From Chrysomallon squamiferum (taxonomy: Eukaryota > Mollusca > Gastropoda > Neomphalida > Peltospiridae), in NCBI GenBank assembly GCA_012295275.1, contig CM022674.1:10432292-10496291 (forward strand): a stretch of DNA of 64,000 nucleotides, read 5' to 3'. The notes beneath the pieces are model-generated. The model did no database searches and was not told the origin of the DNA. It was given only the letters and a program-made list of their open reading frames with translations. Every line of letters starts with the position of its first letter. Positions within the stretch are counted from its first letter, which is position 1. A program made the translations under genes and the position numbers. Below are positions 1-13,717 of this stretch, one piece after another.

Positions 1-77
1 GCCAGACATATACACATACATACATTCATACATATATACATACCTTGATATATATGTATATATGTCTCCTTATCTAG

Positions 78-494
78 GCTAAACCTACAGCTACTGATAA
101 GAAGAGAGAACTACTTACTACTTTGCCAAGACGAGGAGAAAATGCATTTGATAAATTTTATGAAGTCTTAGTCAGCTGTGATGAGTTCTCAGCTGCAGAT
201 ATTTTGAAACCAGAATTAGCTGCTCAAAGGAAAGCGAACAAAATACAACAACAGAAAAGAGATCAGCAAAAACAAGCACAATCAGTTCATGCACAACCAA
301 CTGAAGAAAGTAAGTCATGTTAAACTCCGGGGTTTTTAAGTTAAGAAATTATTATTGTTAAACTAAAGTTTTTTTCCTTTTAATTAATTATTATTGTTAA
401 ACTTCTGTTTTTCTATTAAATAAGTTCTGTTGTTAAATTCCTGTATTTTTCTTTTAAATAATAATTATTGTTAAATTGCTGGATTTTTCCTTTT

Positions 495-540
<46 letters not shown>

Positions 541-3500
541 ATTTTATTATATTTTATTTTATATTTTATTATTATTATTATTTTGTATATTTAATTTTGT
601 TATACTCCTTTTTGGCCCATTTTTGGAAATGTTATTTAATATGAAGCAATCTGTGGACAATAAACTGATTTCACTTTCTGTGTAGATCTGTTTCTATCAC
701 AATGCCTCTGAAATTCACAGCTTAGCTAAACGTGCTAAAAGAGTGTAAAATTTCCAAAACAGATTTTTCAGACTCTGCTTACAAAATGAACATATATTTC
801 ATAAATACTGATTTTATCTTTCAAACAACAGCACCTATATCCTGATTGATAAAAAAAAAAAAAAAAAAATAGAATATCAGAAAGAATAAGAAAATAATAA
901 TATAGAAATGCCTAACCAAGGAGTTGCCACCCAGTTGATAGCAAAAGCAAAAATATCTATTTTATTGAATTCTGAAAAAAGTCAGATAGATGAACAAAGA
1001 AACAGAGTTAAATGGAAATATATAGATTATATAGACAGAAATAATGAAACATTTTCAATTTGCAGATTGACTACAGTTTTATATAGATACAAAAAAAAAA
1101 AAAAAGTGATATTGTGTTACAGACTTTTGTTTTATGTAATATCTTGTACATTATTTTGAGACTAATAATTTGTTTTGTCTTTATAAGAATGGCCGGATGA
1201 ATCATTAATTGATCCTGAAGCTAGTGTTATCAAATGTGATGTCTCTGGTCCAATGTATGATCGATTTCTGAGGTCTCAAGGCCAAAGTTCAAGGGTAATT
1301 TTTCTTTTACGTATGTCTATGATCTGATATGCACAACAGTTGGTTCTTTTCAAATAATCAGTCTATTTGGCTGCTGATATATATATACATATACTATGAT
1401 ATTTTTCAATGGTTTCTTTCAGATAAATCGGTAATCTTAAAAGGAAAGCCTTAATTATTTAAGTGTGTTTATTTGTGTTTTGTGTGTGTCACTGTGTATT
1501 AAGTTTTCCATCTTCTCCCTTAATAGATGTATGTGTCAGCTTTCTGTGTTTGTGTTACTTGTTGCTTTTATGTTGTCTATTAGTGTTATTTGTGGTATCG
1601 TTGTCTGCTTGTGAGTTGTGGATGTGTTGTTCTTTGCATTTGTGTTATTTTGATTGTTGTTGTCGTGTTTGTGTTATTTGTGTTATCTTGTCTATGGCTA
1701 TATATATTATTCACAGACTGCATAATTTTTTAACAAAGACAATTATAAAAATTAATATGTCTTTTCAAAATCATTTAATATATTCATAATTAGATTTATT
1801 ATTCTATTATATTACTGTAATGTTTTCTTATTAATATCTTTTTTTCTTAATTTTTGTTCTCTGTGCTTGTGTTACTTGTGTTATCTCTGTGTTTATTATC
1901 TGTGAGATATGTTGTCTATGTATGTGGATATGTTGTTCTTTGCATTTCAACGTATCAAGGCCAAGATTCAAGGTAATTTTTATTTTATGCACGTATGTTC
2001 TAATATGCACAGTTGGTGCTTCTCAAATAATGATGTTTTGATGTTGATATATACATACATACATATATATATATATATATTGTGATAGTATTAAATGGTT
2101 TCTTTCAGATATATCTGTAATCTTAAAAGAAAAGCCTTAACTATTTGTGTTTATTTGTGTTTTGTCTTTTGTGTGTATGTATGTTACATTATTTTTGTTT
2201 TTGCATGTGTTACTTGTTTTTATGTTGTCTGTTAGTGTTATTAGTGGTCTGTATGTTTACTATTTCTGAGTTTGTTGTTCTTTTTCTTGTCTCTATATTT
2301 GTTATGTATGTGATATGCTGTCAGTGTATGTGAATGTGTTGGCTGTATTTGTGTTATTTTGTTTGTTTTCTGCATCTGTTGTTTTCTTGTATATTCTGAA
2401 TTTATGTGGATATATTATTTGTATTATGTTGTCTATGGCTATATATATTACACACCAACTGCATACATTTTGACTAAGTTAAAAAGTTTAATATATTTTT
2501 AAAATTATTTAATACGATTATAATTACATTTATCATTATATTTCTTTTTAATGTTTTAATAATAATAGTAATAATAGTACATTAACTGTACTTATTTCTC
2601 AAAGGATTACAAAAATCAAAGTGTGCCACGAGGTAAAGCTGTAATAATCAACAATAACGACTTCAAGGTTGCGAGACATAATAACATAGAGTTAGATGAT
2701 AGAGATGGCACAAAAACAGACCAATCTTCCCTGGTCAAGTTGTTTGGTCAATTGTATTATGAAGTAGAACCATTTGAAGATTTATCTCAAAAGGTATGTT
2801 TTTTAAGCAAACTGTATCCGGTATGAATATGAAACAAATATTTTACTGGAATGATTTTCATACTTTTGCTTTTTTAATTTTTTTTAAAGATAAGAATAAA
2901 ATATTGTTTTTCATTTTTAAATTTTTGAAAATTGTTTGTATCATTAGTTTGTCTAATGTTTTCACTAATTTAATTAAAATGTATATCATACACTTCAGTA
3001 AGTCTTTATTTTACACAGTTTTTATTTCATATTAATTAATTTTTTTCATATAATTTTATTTAGAAAATTTTAGAAACAATTCAAGCCATTGCTAAAGAAG
3101 ATCACAGTGCCTATGACAGTTTTGTTTTTGTTATTCTGACCCATGGAAAGAAAGATAATATTTATGGAGTAGATGGAGAATGTCTAGAAATCAGTTCAAT
3201 CATAGATTCTTTTAATGGGTCAAAGTGTCCAACCCTGGTAGGAAAACCCAAACTGTTCTTCTTCCAGGCTTGTCAAGGAGGTAAGCAAGTTTTTGGTTAC
3301 AGATAAACTACAAATCACATTCAAACATGTTACAGTCACATTCAAAAAATGGTACCAGTCAGATTATAAAACAGTCTTAGAAGCTAGATCTACTACTTGT
3401 TTTATGTTCATTACCAACACAAGATGTATTAAGAAACATTGAAAAAAAAAACAAAAAAAAATATTGTTACATCTCAGACAGGTTATATTAAAAAAATAAA

Positions 3501-5839
3501 GATATGAATATTTTGGGACAATTCATCTTAAATCAGCCAATAAATTGAAAAGTTGTAACCTCACCAATTTAGATAAGAAGGTAACTGCAGATCTGACTTC
3601 CATTATCAACAATACTAACATTATAAAGATCCGCTTACTGGTTGCTGAGATATCATGATCTAGAAATTGTAGCCATAACCATGTGGATCCAAAATACAAA
3701 AATTTAAAGGTTTGGAATATGTCCTAAAGTGATTTGTAGCATGTTTTGAAGGTAACATGTTTTGAAAGTGACTTGTAACATGTTTTGAAGGTTACTTGTA
3801 CAGTATTTTGACTGTGCTTGTAACACACTAGTTTTGCCCCCCAGATTCTTTGTAATGAAATAGTGTATCAAACTTGTTTCTGTGAACAGTATTTTTGGAC
3901 ACTGGGAGTATACATGTAGTAATGAAATTGATATTAAACTTAATCACACTGGTCCAATTATTTATTTTAAAAGACTCCCTTATGAATACAGTGTATTGAT
4001 AATGTAACAGATTTTTTGCTAAGCAGTCATTTTGTTGATTAAAAAGAAAATTAATAATTCAAAACATTTTTCTTTAAAATAAAGCATCTTAACTGAGTTT
4101 AAAATACAAGTAGAGATGTGTTTCAGTGCAGCCTTGAACATACTTTTTATAATTAATATGTTAGATTTATTTGAAGTAGTTGTCTCTGTTAGGATGTACT
4201 AATTAAATACATTTTCTGCATTGTACCAGTATTAAGTTATGTTACTATTGTTTTATATTTTTTCATTCATCTACTTTATACAGTGAAAGATTTTTCTATG
4301 TGCATTTCAGTCTTAATATACTAAACAAATTCTGTTTTGCAGACTCCAAGGATTCTGGTGTGCCACTTCAAGCAGCACCACAGCTAAATGGTAGACCAGA
4401 TAATCATGAACTGTCTTTGAGGAACATGAAAATGCCTAGCTGTGATGAAATGTTCTTTAAAAGAAACTAGTTTTATTGACTTTAAAATACAAGTAGAGAT
4501 GTGTTTCAGTGTAGCCTTGAACATACTTTTTATAATTAATATTTTAGATTTATTTGAAGTAGTTGTCTCTGTTAGGATGTACTAATTAAATACATTTTCA
4601 AGTTATGTTAGTATTCTTGTGTTTTGGTTTTTTTTTTGTATTTTTTTGTCTTCATTTATTTTATACAACAAAATCTTTTTCTATGCACATTTCAGTCCTA
4701 ATACACTAAACAAATTCTGTTCTGCAGAGTGCATCGACACTGGTGTCACAGCTCAACCAGCAGCACAGGCAAGTGATAAACCAGATAACTATGAACTGAT
4801 TTTGAAGAAAATGCCTAGGTCTAATGTCACAACAGCAGACAACAAAAACAAATATACAGTACCAACTGAAGGAGATATTTTCATTGCATCTGCAACTATT
4901 CCAGGTATGGCATCATCTGTTAATTTCAATTGCTATATAATTTTCTATAAATTAAGATATAAAACTGATTTATGTCACTTCTAGAAAATCAGATAAATTC
5001 TGGAAGGGCACCAGCAAGTGAATCTTTTTACACCAACTCCTTTAATACAGATGCACAATTTGAATAAACAAATGTGAAACAGAAAGGACATTTTTGTTAT
5101 CTTTAACTGAAAAAATGTTCAGTGTAAATGCTGAGATTTGTAAACACAATGAAAGCAAATTGGATTTATATATTTATTGATTTTATTTCCAGATTATGTG
5201 TCTTGGAGAAACACCAAGAAAGGAACCTGGTTCATTCAGGCAGTAGTTCATGTATTTCAAAACTTTGCTTGTAAGGATAGCCTGGAGGTGTTGATGACCA
5301 AGGTATGTAAATGTTCACCATGCATTTTTACAAAAATTGTTTAGATCTGATACAATACTTTATCAGGTGTCATTGTAATGAGAACCAAATTAGCTGATTT
5401 TATAAAATTTGAAGAAGAAATAAATTCTGAAGGCAACATCAAAAAGAAAATTATTATTATTATTTTTTTTTTTTTCGTGATAGATCTCAGTTTATAAAAG
5501 AGATCATAGACCTCTAGTTATTCAATGTTTCATTCACTTATAGATTTCATTTCATATAATTTTATTTTATTTTTGGTATACATTTTTTTATCTATACTAT
5601 TAATAAGAGTATATTAAATTATTGCATTTAGTAAGTCTATGTTAACCTTAATCAACTGTGTTAACTTTGTTTATATATTCTTGATTAAGGTTAATGGACT
5701 GGTTAACCGAGGTTCTACAGATGAAGGCTACAGACAGGTGTCAACTTTCGAGTCACGATTTCATAAATCTTTCTACTTCTTCCCTGGATTGCCACCAACA
5801 CCATCGTCTGGCCAAATCCACTGTCATCCAACAAACTGA
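78..5839 (+). CDS. CARD-containing caspase (initiator-like), 3' part of gene
   Basis: Cysteine protease of the caspase family, acting in the cytosol in apoptosis or inflammatory signalling. Exons read from frame and GT/AG sites: 78-309, 1188-1294, 2605-2793, 3064-3280, 4728-4904, 5193-5302, 5690-5839 (stop TGA). All junction phases agree. Exon 1 holds the end of a CARD-like domain and a Gln/Lys-rich linker; earlier exons lie outside the window. Exon 3 starts the p20 subunit (RGKAVIINNNDF, then RDGTKTD). Exon 4 has the catalytic His (LTHG) and catalytic Cys (QACQG). Exon 5 covers the inter-subunit linker and the start of p10 (ASATIPG), exon 6 the substrate-pocket motif YVSWRN, and exon 7 the end (QVSTFESRFHKSFYFFPG). 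CARD plus QACQG suggests a caspase-2/9-like or CARD-bearing caspase-8-like initiator; which one cannot be settled here. An extra exon copy at 4343-4470 is listed separately. Confidence 0.9.
499..536. repeat. (TA)n microsatellite in caspase intron
   Basis: Pure TA dinucleotide tract in the first intron of the caspase gene. The rest of that intron (310-1187) is AT-rich with A- and T-runs and no further coding signal. Confidence 0.95.
1270..2480 (+). repeat. Imperfect direct duplication of exon tail and intron (caspase intron)
   Basis: The end of the exon at 1188-1294 plus its intron (about 1275-1740) is repeated at about 1953-2460. Shared pieces are caaggccaa.gttcaagg followed by gtaattttt; gatatgcaca.agttggt; aatggtttctttcagata; gtaatcttaaaaggaaagcc. 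The second copy keeps only the last ~20 bases of the exon with a donor, so it is a non-functional exon remnant. Both copies carry GT-rich, T-rich sequence. Confidence 0.7.
4098..4830 (+). repeat. 383-bp tandem duplication inside the caspase gene
   Basis: The stretch beginning tttaaaatacaagtagagat at 4098 recurs at 4481 and stays alignable through intron, acceptor and the first part of the exon. Unit length is 383 bases. The junction falls just after the stop of the first exon copy. Copies differ by substitutions and a few indels, so the event is old enough for divergence. Confidence 0.85.
4343..4470 (+). CDS. Duplicated caspase linker exon with in-frame stop (alternative 3' end)
   Basis: A second copy of the exon at 4728, in the same phase (the G from QACQGG completes GAC). 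It reads DSKDSGVPLQAAPQ and RPDNHELSLR, clearly related to the downstream copy (ECIDTGVTAQPAAQ, KPDNYELILK). It then ends at TAG 4468-4470 instead of continuing into p10. If spliced in, it would give a caspase with CARD and p20 but no p10 subunit, an inactive or decoy form. It may instead be a decaying duplicate that is skipped. The acceptor (tctgttttgcag) is intact. Confidence 0.6.
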
Positions 5840-6325
5840 AAACTTTGTAAGCAGGGATGAGAATTTTCATTTAGATTTGCAGGTATTTTTAAAATCCATT
5901 GAAATGTCAAGTGACTGTGTTCACAGAAAATAATGTAACTATTGGCCAATCAGTCATGAGATCTTATGAACAGTAAATGTTATTATCTAGGTAATTTAAA
6001 AATGTAAACCTTTCACAGTACTCTGTTACACAGTAATAACTGAGGTTAAGCATACTGTACTGTTTTATTGTGTATGTTTATATTATCTGTTATATTGGTA
6101 GTTGTTCTGTAAACGATTTCAGTTGTGACAGTCCTGTCCATAAAGATGTTAACCAAGCCTAATGTTTTCACTTTTATTTTTCAACACAGATTCTCATCCC
6201 TCGTAAGGGAAACAACAATCATGTTAGTGAAATAATGATCTCATATCTGTATGCAACATAATGATACTGTCATGTACCAAATACAGAAACCACAATTATG
6301 TCATGACTATTACTGAAACAATAGA

Positions 6326-6846
6326 CAGTGGTATCTTGACTTATTAGTTTAATCATTTGTTTTCTGACCAAATTAGCTCAATGTCAAATCAATTTTCCCA
6401 ACTGAAATTAATTGAACTACCATTAATCTGTTCCAGCCACCCAAAAACCACCCCAGTATTTTGTAACGTGTTTATAAATGACAAATATTGTGTAAAAAAA
6501 AAATAAAAAGAATAATAAAAAAGAATGTAAAGAAATAAGTTGGTTTTGTAAAGTCTATTTATCTTGGATCCATTGTCAGAACATGTCCTTTTTGGCAAAA
6601 TGCTGAACAAAACACAAGCACAGCACAGCAGATGCTTCCACGGCGAGGTACCTGAAGTAAATGAGTGAGTCGCGGGATGCTGGGTGGATGTTGTGTTGTT
6701 CATTGTGCCAACTGGTGGCAGCTTATCTGAAGCTCACTCGTAACTCGGATTTTGGGTCACAGTGCAAATAAAAAAAATCAACTGGACGACTGCTCATAAC
6801 TCGGAAAACTTGTAAGTTGGTGCACTCGTAAGTCAAGGTACCACTG
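6326..6846. mobile_element. Non-autonomous DNA transposon (MITE-like), 521 bp
   Basis: The left end CAGTGGTATCTTGACTTA is the near-perfect inverse of the right end taagtcaaggtaccactg, giving terminal inverted repeats of at least 18 bases. The right half carries sub-terminal motifs of the same flavour (ctcgtaactcgg, ctcataactcgg). No transposase is encoded; the 104-codon minus-strand ORF inside shows no recognisable domain. No convincing target-site duplication was seen, so the superfamily is left open (pogo/Tigger- or hAT-like ends are both possible). Confidence 0.7.
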
Positions 6847-8275
6847 TATATGTAATTACATAGAAAAAATAACCAATTTATCTAACAACTTGATATTGGT
6901 AATTCTCTCTTCAAAATGAAATGACAAACAACAGAACACACATTCACACACAGGTACACATGTTTATATTAAATCACTGACAGAGCAGTATTAGCTCTGA
7001 TATAGCTTTTATTACTGATTAGTAATTTAGGCTACTTGGAAACATTGTCAAATTCATCATGAGCTCAGTAATTTTAATTTTGTAATTATTCCAGTGTTAC
7101 TATGAGTAATTTTCTTATAATTAAGGTTTTAATAATTACTAATAGTAATACTAATTAATTCAAAATAAGTTTCAATCCATGTTCATTGTAAATGTTTTAA
7201 GATTTTATATCAATAACATAATAAAGCTGACATTTTATGCAAATGATACTGAGATTGTACGATTTTATTTTTTCTTCTTCTTCTTTGTATTTTTTGGCAG
7301 TTTAATTTTACTGTTACAAACCTACTAACATGCAGAATGTATTTTTGAACTGAAAGTTGTGTGATAGAATAGTGTTTCTTTAACATATTTTTTTATCATT
7401 ATTATTATTATTTTTTTTTTTTTTTCTTTGTTTAAAACTAATCATGCCTTACAAAATAAATAATCCTTCATCTTACATATTTGCACATCAACAAACACAG
7501 AATACCAAAAACAGGCAGACAGTTGTTTGGACATATTCAATATCTATATTTTAATTGTTTCTCTGTGACACTTTTTCAAATGCTGTTACATTTTCTCTGT
7601 TTAACAATAATAATTGTTAGTTTATTTTTCTTTTTCACATTTACATTTTTAGTTTGTCATCCAGTTTATGTTCCGAATATGTTCCTTATGTGTATGTGAC
7701 ATTCATTTTTTTTTTGAAAAGTAGTGCCTCACTTAACTGGTATAAATGTTAATTATTTGATTTTAACTAACTTTAAAAAAAAAAAAAAAAATTGTTTTTT
7801 GTTGTTATTTCATAAAGTGGTTTTTTTTTTTCCTGAGATTTTTTTTTATTATTAGGCAATCACTGAATGTAAATTTAAAGTAAAACATGTTTTTGTTTTC
7901 TTTTTCACTGACAACATTTTCTTTGTTTTTATTTTGTTTATATATTAATTTTACTTGTTTGGTTTTATTATTATTATTATTATTCTTCAGTATATACGCT
8001 TTCCTGACATCTTTATTCCAGCCGAATCAGTTCAAACAAGAACTTACATTTATTATGTTACCAAGAGTTGCGACAACATAACTTCAATTATAAATTATAG
8101 ATAAATAATTTTGGCAATATGTATTTAAATAAAAATAAAATAATAATTAAAAAATAATAAAGACTAAATATAATTATAATACTAACTTGTGACTAAATTA
8201 GACACTGTAGAAAAATGCTGTAAAATTTTAGGAATTATACATAATTCTTGATTACACATAGTCCCTGTAATGTGT

Positions 8276-8288
8276 GCACACACACACA

Positions 8289-8333
<45 letters not shown>
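8276..8333. repeat. (CA)n microsatellite
   Basis: Almost pure CA dinucleotide tract. Frames across it on either strand translate to His/Thr or Val/Cys repeats and are not genes. Confidence 0.95.
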
Positions 8334-8335
<2 letters not shown>

Positions 8336-9678
8336 CATACATTAAAAACATACAGCCCAGATACACAACTCACACACATACTAAAACACATAAGTTCCTC
8401 TTTACACAGAGAAGTGCATTGTTATTAAAGTGCATTTGTAAGAATACATTTTTAAACTACTCCATAACCATTCAAGGGAATACCTGGTTAAGTCACTCTC
8501 CCTCTAAATAAAAATACATTCACTAAACTTGAATAACAAAAATACTAATTTCTCATTTAATGATTTAATTACATTTACTTCTTAACTGACACATCATCAA
8601 GGCATTAAAAGTTTTTAAAAAATCATGGAAATAAATTAACCCAGTATTTTACGATTTTTATCATAACCATTTTGATAGTTTTACAAATTTTTCAGTATTG
8701 GTCAGACAGAAAGAAAACAATTAAAAAATGTAAATGTCATTTAACAGAATTACAGTATTATCATTACTAAAGTATTGCAATATTTTTATAATAAATATCA
8801 GCATTATTTAACTTTTTCCATGCATAAATTCCTCATATTTTAAATTATATAATTTGTTAATATAAAAATATTAAATTTATGCAATACATTTACATTAAAG
8901 CATATTATATGTCTGTTATGTCCTGAAATCTGAAACCAACTGTGAAATTGGAATATCCCATTTATTAATTGTTACATGTTACATGGTTCTGATAGCATTA
9001 AAACAAATATCTTTGCAGTGTTAAAGTTAGAAATATAATGTGGTGCCTCTGTTGTGGATACAGAAAAATAATAATAATAATTATCTGTTATAATATTGTA
9101 ATATGGTCTAACAAATACTTATTTGTTTTAGGTATGAAGAATGTGTTTTTAATAGTCATTCAAACTCAGTATAATTTGTGAATAATAATATTACACAATT
9201 CATACATGTTCAAATCACAATGAACACTTTTACTGAGAGAAATAGATAAAACATTAATTCTTCCTTTTAAAAAAGCTTTTTTTTTTTTCATGAGAACAAC
9301 CAGCCAATTACAGTTTGTCTGAAATGAACTTTATTTACACTGAGGCTGTAATCTATGGCATATGAAGATACATTCAAGCAAAATTCAATATAACAAGTAT
9401 AACAAGACAGTGGATTTACAGTAATGTACGTAATGACAAAAAAATACATACAGTATATCAATATATCAACTTGAGGATTTGAAAGCACTAGAGATACCAT
9501 TACACTGTGATAACCACATATATGTACAGCCAGCACCTTCAATAATAGATTTAACATGTAATAGCCATTTGTGAATAAAAATGTTATTGCTAACGTTATT
9601 CAATAAAAGTCTATCAGTAAATATAACTTAGACTGTTTTCCTGTGATCAATCAATACAGTAAATAATCATTCTTACTT

Positions 9679-9860
9679 TTACTGTAATATAAACTGGATA
9701 ATGCCAAATTTCATAAACTGGTTACATAATATTTCCAGTAATGATAAATGTTTGAATCCCCAAATCTTGCTACCATATAGAACTGGTAAAAAAAAATACA
9801 TGCTGTCAAAATGTTTTAGTTGGCACTGGATGGAAATATTATGACAACTTCCTTGTTGTA
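9679..9860 (-). mobile_element. LINE reverse-transcriptase 3' fragment
   Basis: Minus-strand frame reads PVLYGSKIWGFKHLSLLEIL then CNQFMKF. This is the conserved segment just after the reverse-transcriptase core in many APE-type LINEs (LLYGxEIWGF..ixxiExxHxxFCK). The remainder of the element is not visible. It matches the family of the fragments at 34.2-35.7 and 44.6-45.6 kb. Confidence 0.65.
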
Positions 9861-11820
9861 GAATGGAATACATAGCTGTCTGTGCGTGTTTATGTATATA
9901 ATATGTTTCTTGTCTTAGTAAATCTAGTCAGTTTGTGAAAAATAATCCTGAGAAATTTGTAACTTTCTGTATTATCAAACTTTGATTTTTCAAAGATAAA
10001 ACACTTTCTTATAATCTTTGTGGTTGCCACTAAGAAATTAAGAATTTTGTTTATTAATTTATTTTTAATTTATTATTTTATTTTGCTTTTATCTGTTTAT
10101 AAAGTAGTTTAAATTATTCAAATTCACTCTAAACACTGAGTCACAGTACCTCACAAATTAAATTGCAAAATCTCTTCATTATACTTTTTAAAATAATTGC
10201 ATATGATACAATAAATTGCAATAAATAAATAAATAAATAAAATTACAATAAAAAATAAAAAAAAAAAATAAATAAGTAAACAAAGAATAAAAAAATAAAT
10301 AAACATATAAACTTTATCTGTTAATTTAAACTTAATTTCACAATATATTTTGACTGTTCCCATTTTAACAGTTATGGTATATACCAAAATAATATATTTA
10401 CTACCAGAGATTAAAAAATAAATACAGATAGAGACAATAGCTGCTATAAAATTATCTCTGCTAACAAAAATTGTAATTAAATAGAGAATAATGGTTTTTA
10501 ATCTTTCAAAGTGATATTTTTATGTACAATATATTTTAATGTTTAGAACTGAAAATGTAATTATTAAAGGCTACAGCTGTTTTGCCTTGAAGCTCCTGAG
10601 TCTCACAAAATTATAATAAAAAGAAAAATAATAATAACAAAAAAAGCAAAGAAGGTCGAAACACAAATTCTGTGAAATGTTGATTTTATTCAGGATTCAG
10701 CTATTGTAAAATCATGTTTCCGGTAACTAGTAAAAAATTCAAGTGAGTATTTTTATCATTCAGACTAAAACCAGATACACCAGCTACAACACAGATTTAC
10801 TCTAATCATGTTTTACTTTACTAAGTGAAAACTGCTAAATGTGAAGGTGATGTAGACTTACTTACATTGTTTACTACTGATGTGTATGTATAAATATATC
10901 AATTAAAACAAATTGTTTATTGCACTGCATGTAGTTCAGAACATTTTTAATGTTTCTTTTGAGCATATGGTATATATATATATTTATATATATACACAGT
11001 ACTTCTGGAGATCTCTCCATTTGATATGGATCCAATCCCAAACTGAAACAAATTCATCCCAAGTTAGAATTATCCATACCATAGAATTGATGTTGAATCT
11101 GAATATCTTGTATTAGTACACACCCACCATTCTGAAATACACCTCGCTTTCATTTGTCTTTTTCTGATATATTTTCTTATTCTCATATAAAAAATCATTC
11201 ATCCCATTGTGAAATTATTATAGCCCAGTTTCCAACTGATACACGCCATATTCACATTGCTCTATGCCACTAAGAGATATACTGAAAAGGAAGAGAAAAT
11301 AGAGAAATACTCAAAGAACTGCAAAATAAATTATGGAAAATCCTGTTACGAGATCTTTGACAACAATACTCTTTATAATTGGCTTACAAGGTACATGGTT
11401 TCATTAGATGGCTTCTGGGAAAAAGTAAGTTTCTTTCTGATCAACAAAGGAAACACTATAAGATGTGGCAAAAAAAAAGAGGAAAAAATGAAAGAATAAA
11501 AAAAGAACAGAATAAATGTAAACAATGATCAACAATTTATTATTTCTACATCGTAAAAATATTTTCATTAGTATTATTATCATTTTAACTTTTCTTCTCA
11601 CAGTTTGTCAATGAAACTATAAATTTAGTTAATTTATCAAGTATGAAAATGATGGTTTTTGTTATTGATAAATAATCATGACTGAAGTTCAGTAATTCTT
11701 AAAATTGTTATTTAAAATGAATAAATAAATAAATAAAAATTAATTAACAAAAATAAAGTTTTGCTTCAAACCTAAGATAACTGCCAGCATATGGCTATGT
11801 CTTAAATTATATTTATATTA

Positions 11821-11823
<3 letters not shown>

Positions 11824-11869
<46 letters not shown>
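11824..11869. repeat. (GT)n microsatellite
   Basis: Pure GT dinucleotide tract in intergenic DNA. Confidence 0.95.
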
Positions 11870-11870
<1 letters not shown>

Positions 11871-13717
11871 CATTCTAGACAAAATGTTGACCAAGACAAA
11901 TATTTAAGTGAATTTGTTTTTTTTCCTAATGAAAATGAAATGCATATTACCTTGGGATCTAAAGTGTTTCTGTTAAGAAGCCAGACTAATTAAAAACAGA
12001 ACATTATCATGAATATTGATAGTTACATTTAACTGTATATTATATTATTAAATTAGTTAAAAGAAAAGTGTGTGTTATAAAAGACGTTGTAGATGAAACC
12101 ATTAAACTGAATGTAATGATGATAAATTAATAAAGTCGCAATATTATAAGTTAACAAAATCGCAGACGTTACTCACTCACATGGAAGGTGTATAAATCAT
12201 TCGATTTCCATAAGCGATGGTTTTGTTTGGTTTATTATGGTCAGTGTGTTTATTTCACCTTTCACTCGTTCTTTGTTTCTTATTTTATTTTATTTATTTA
12301 TTTGTTTATTTATTATTACTTTTTGTATTTTTGTTGTAGCTTTTGATTTTTTTTTTTATCGTATCATTTATTTATTTATTATTAATTAATTTATTTGTTT
12401 ATTTATTTTCCCCTCTCCCCCAAGGTCTAATTATGCACCATTAATTACAGCTCTATAAAGTGTTCAAGTCTTGTTTTTGATTTACATGTTTTAATCTCTT
12501 TTGTAGAATACATTAATATGGCTCTAGAATAAAATATCGCGGTTGATTTAATCTCTAGTGTATTAAAGTTTGTGATATTCAACTTTAGGTTTCTTGACTT
12601 TCATTCTGAGATAATTCTTATTGTAAACTGAACGACAGCAACAATGATTTATAAATAAAGAATAACCATACATAATATTTATAAACCACTTATTCGTACA
12701 GTTTTTACTTTAGTACAGAAGTGTCTGTCTGGCCTTTTTAAATTGTTGACTGTTTTAACGTGAAAATATCTCTGGCTCTAGAACGCAGGAGATGCATTCT
12801 GGTAAATAAATTTGAAGTGTTTATACCACAGATACAAAAACGTCATACTGTTCGCATCACTGATCTATTTATTTACTTATTTATTTATTTTTAAACACAT
12901 CCATGGACGGACTTGGCAGACCATGGTTTGTTCGAAAATCATGCACTCCGGCCTCTGTGAGCAAGTGAGTCAAAACATATAGCAAAATGCATTTAGACAA
13001 TATCGATGCAAAAAGCAGGTTTGACATACACACATACACACATACATACATAAAATCCGTTTCTTGTCATTCATCCTTTTGACTCTTTATCACAAAATTT
13101 ACTTGTCTTTGCTTAATATCCAATTTAAAAAAAATAAAAGAAATAATAATAATAATAAAGAAATAAATAATTATGGAGAGAAAGCCAACAATCAAAATTA
13201 ATTATAAATAATATCTATCTGTCTGTCTATCTATCTACCTATATATAATAGTATAATTCCTATAATTTATTTTAACTAATTATTAATATTGTTTTATTAA
13301 CAGTTCTTGAGCTTTTCCTTATCTGCTAGAACTGGTTTTGAGATATCGATGCGCCATAGCAAACATTTACGCCAACGAAAAATCTAAACCAAAGCAGGTG
13401 CGCATGATGTCATTTCCTATCAACCATGTAAACAGTGGACTGTACTTATTTGTGTAAAGATAAAAATTATAATAATAATAATAAATCATTTTAACCTGAA
13501 TGATAGCAGAACAATAAGAAATAAATGGTAATTTTATTCATTTCCGATTTCTTCTGGAACTATCATTGGGTTTTTTAATACTTATAATTTTGTTTTCAGG
13601 CAATAGTTTTATCCAAAACATATACACAACATTTTGCTATTATAATTTCTACCATTTTCAGCAGAGGCACTACACTTTTAAAAGGTTGACGAAAATATTA
13701 TAATATATTGAGCAATC

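Larger units (their letters stand above)
5840..13717. other. Gene-poor interval between the caspase and the small two-exon gene
   Basis: AT-rich DNA with A/T homopolymers, a (CA)n tract at about 8276-8333, a (GT)n tract at about 11824-11869, ATTT-type runs near 12270-12410, the inverted-repeat element at 6326-6846 and a LINE scrap at 9679-9860. Open frames here are short and low-complexity. A short stretch at 12904-12968 could be read as an exon on either strand but could not be assigned. Confidence 0.6.

Noticed and set aside
6389-6703. 104-codon minus-strand frame
   Set aside because: It lies inside the inverted-repeat element, is mostly low complexity and shows no transposase motif.
12904-12968. 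Possible small exon on either strand
   Set aside because: Both strands show a splice-like signal next to a short open stretch, but neither joins in phase to a neighbour with any recognisable product.
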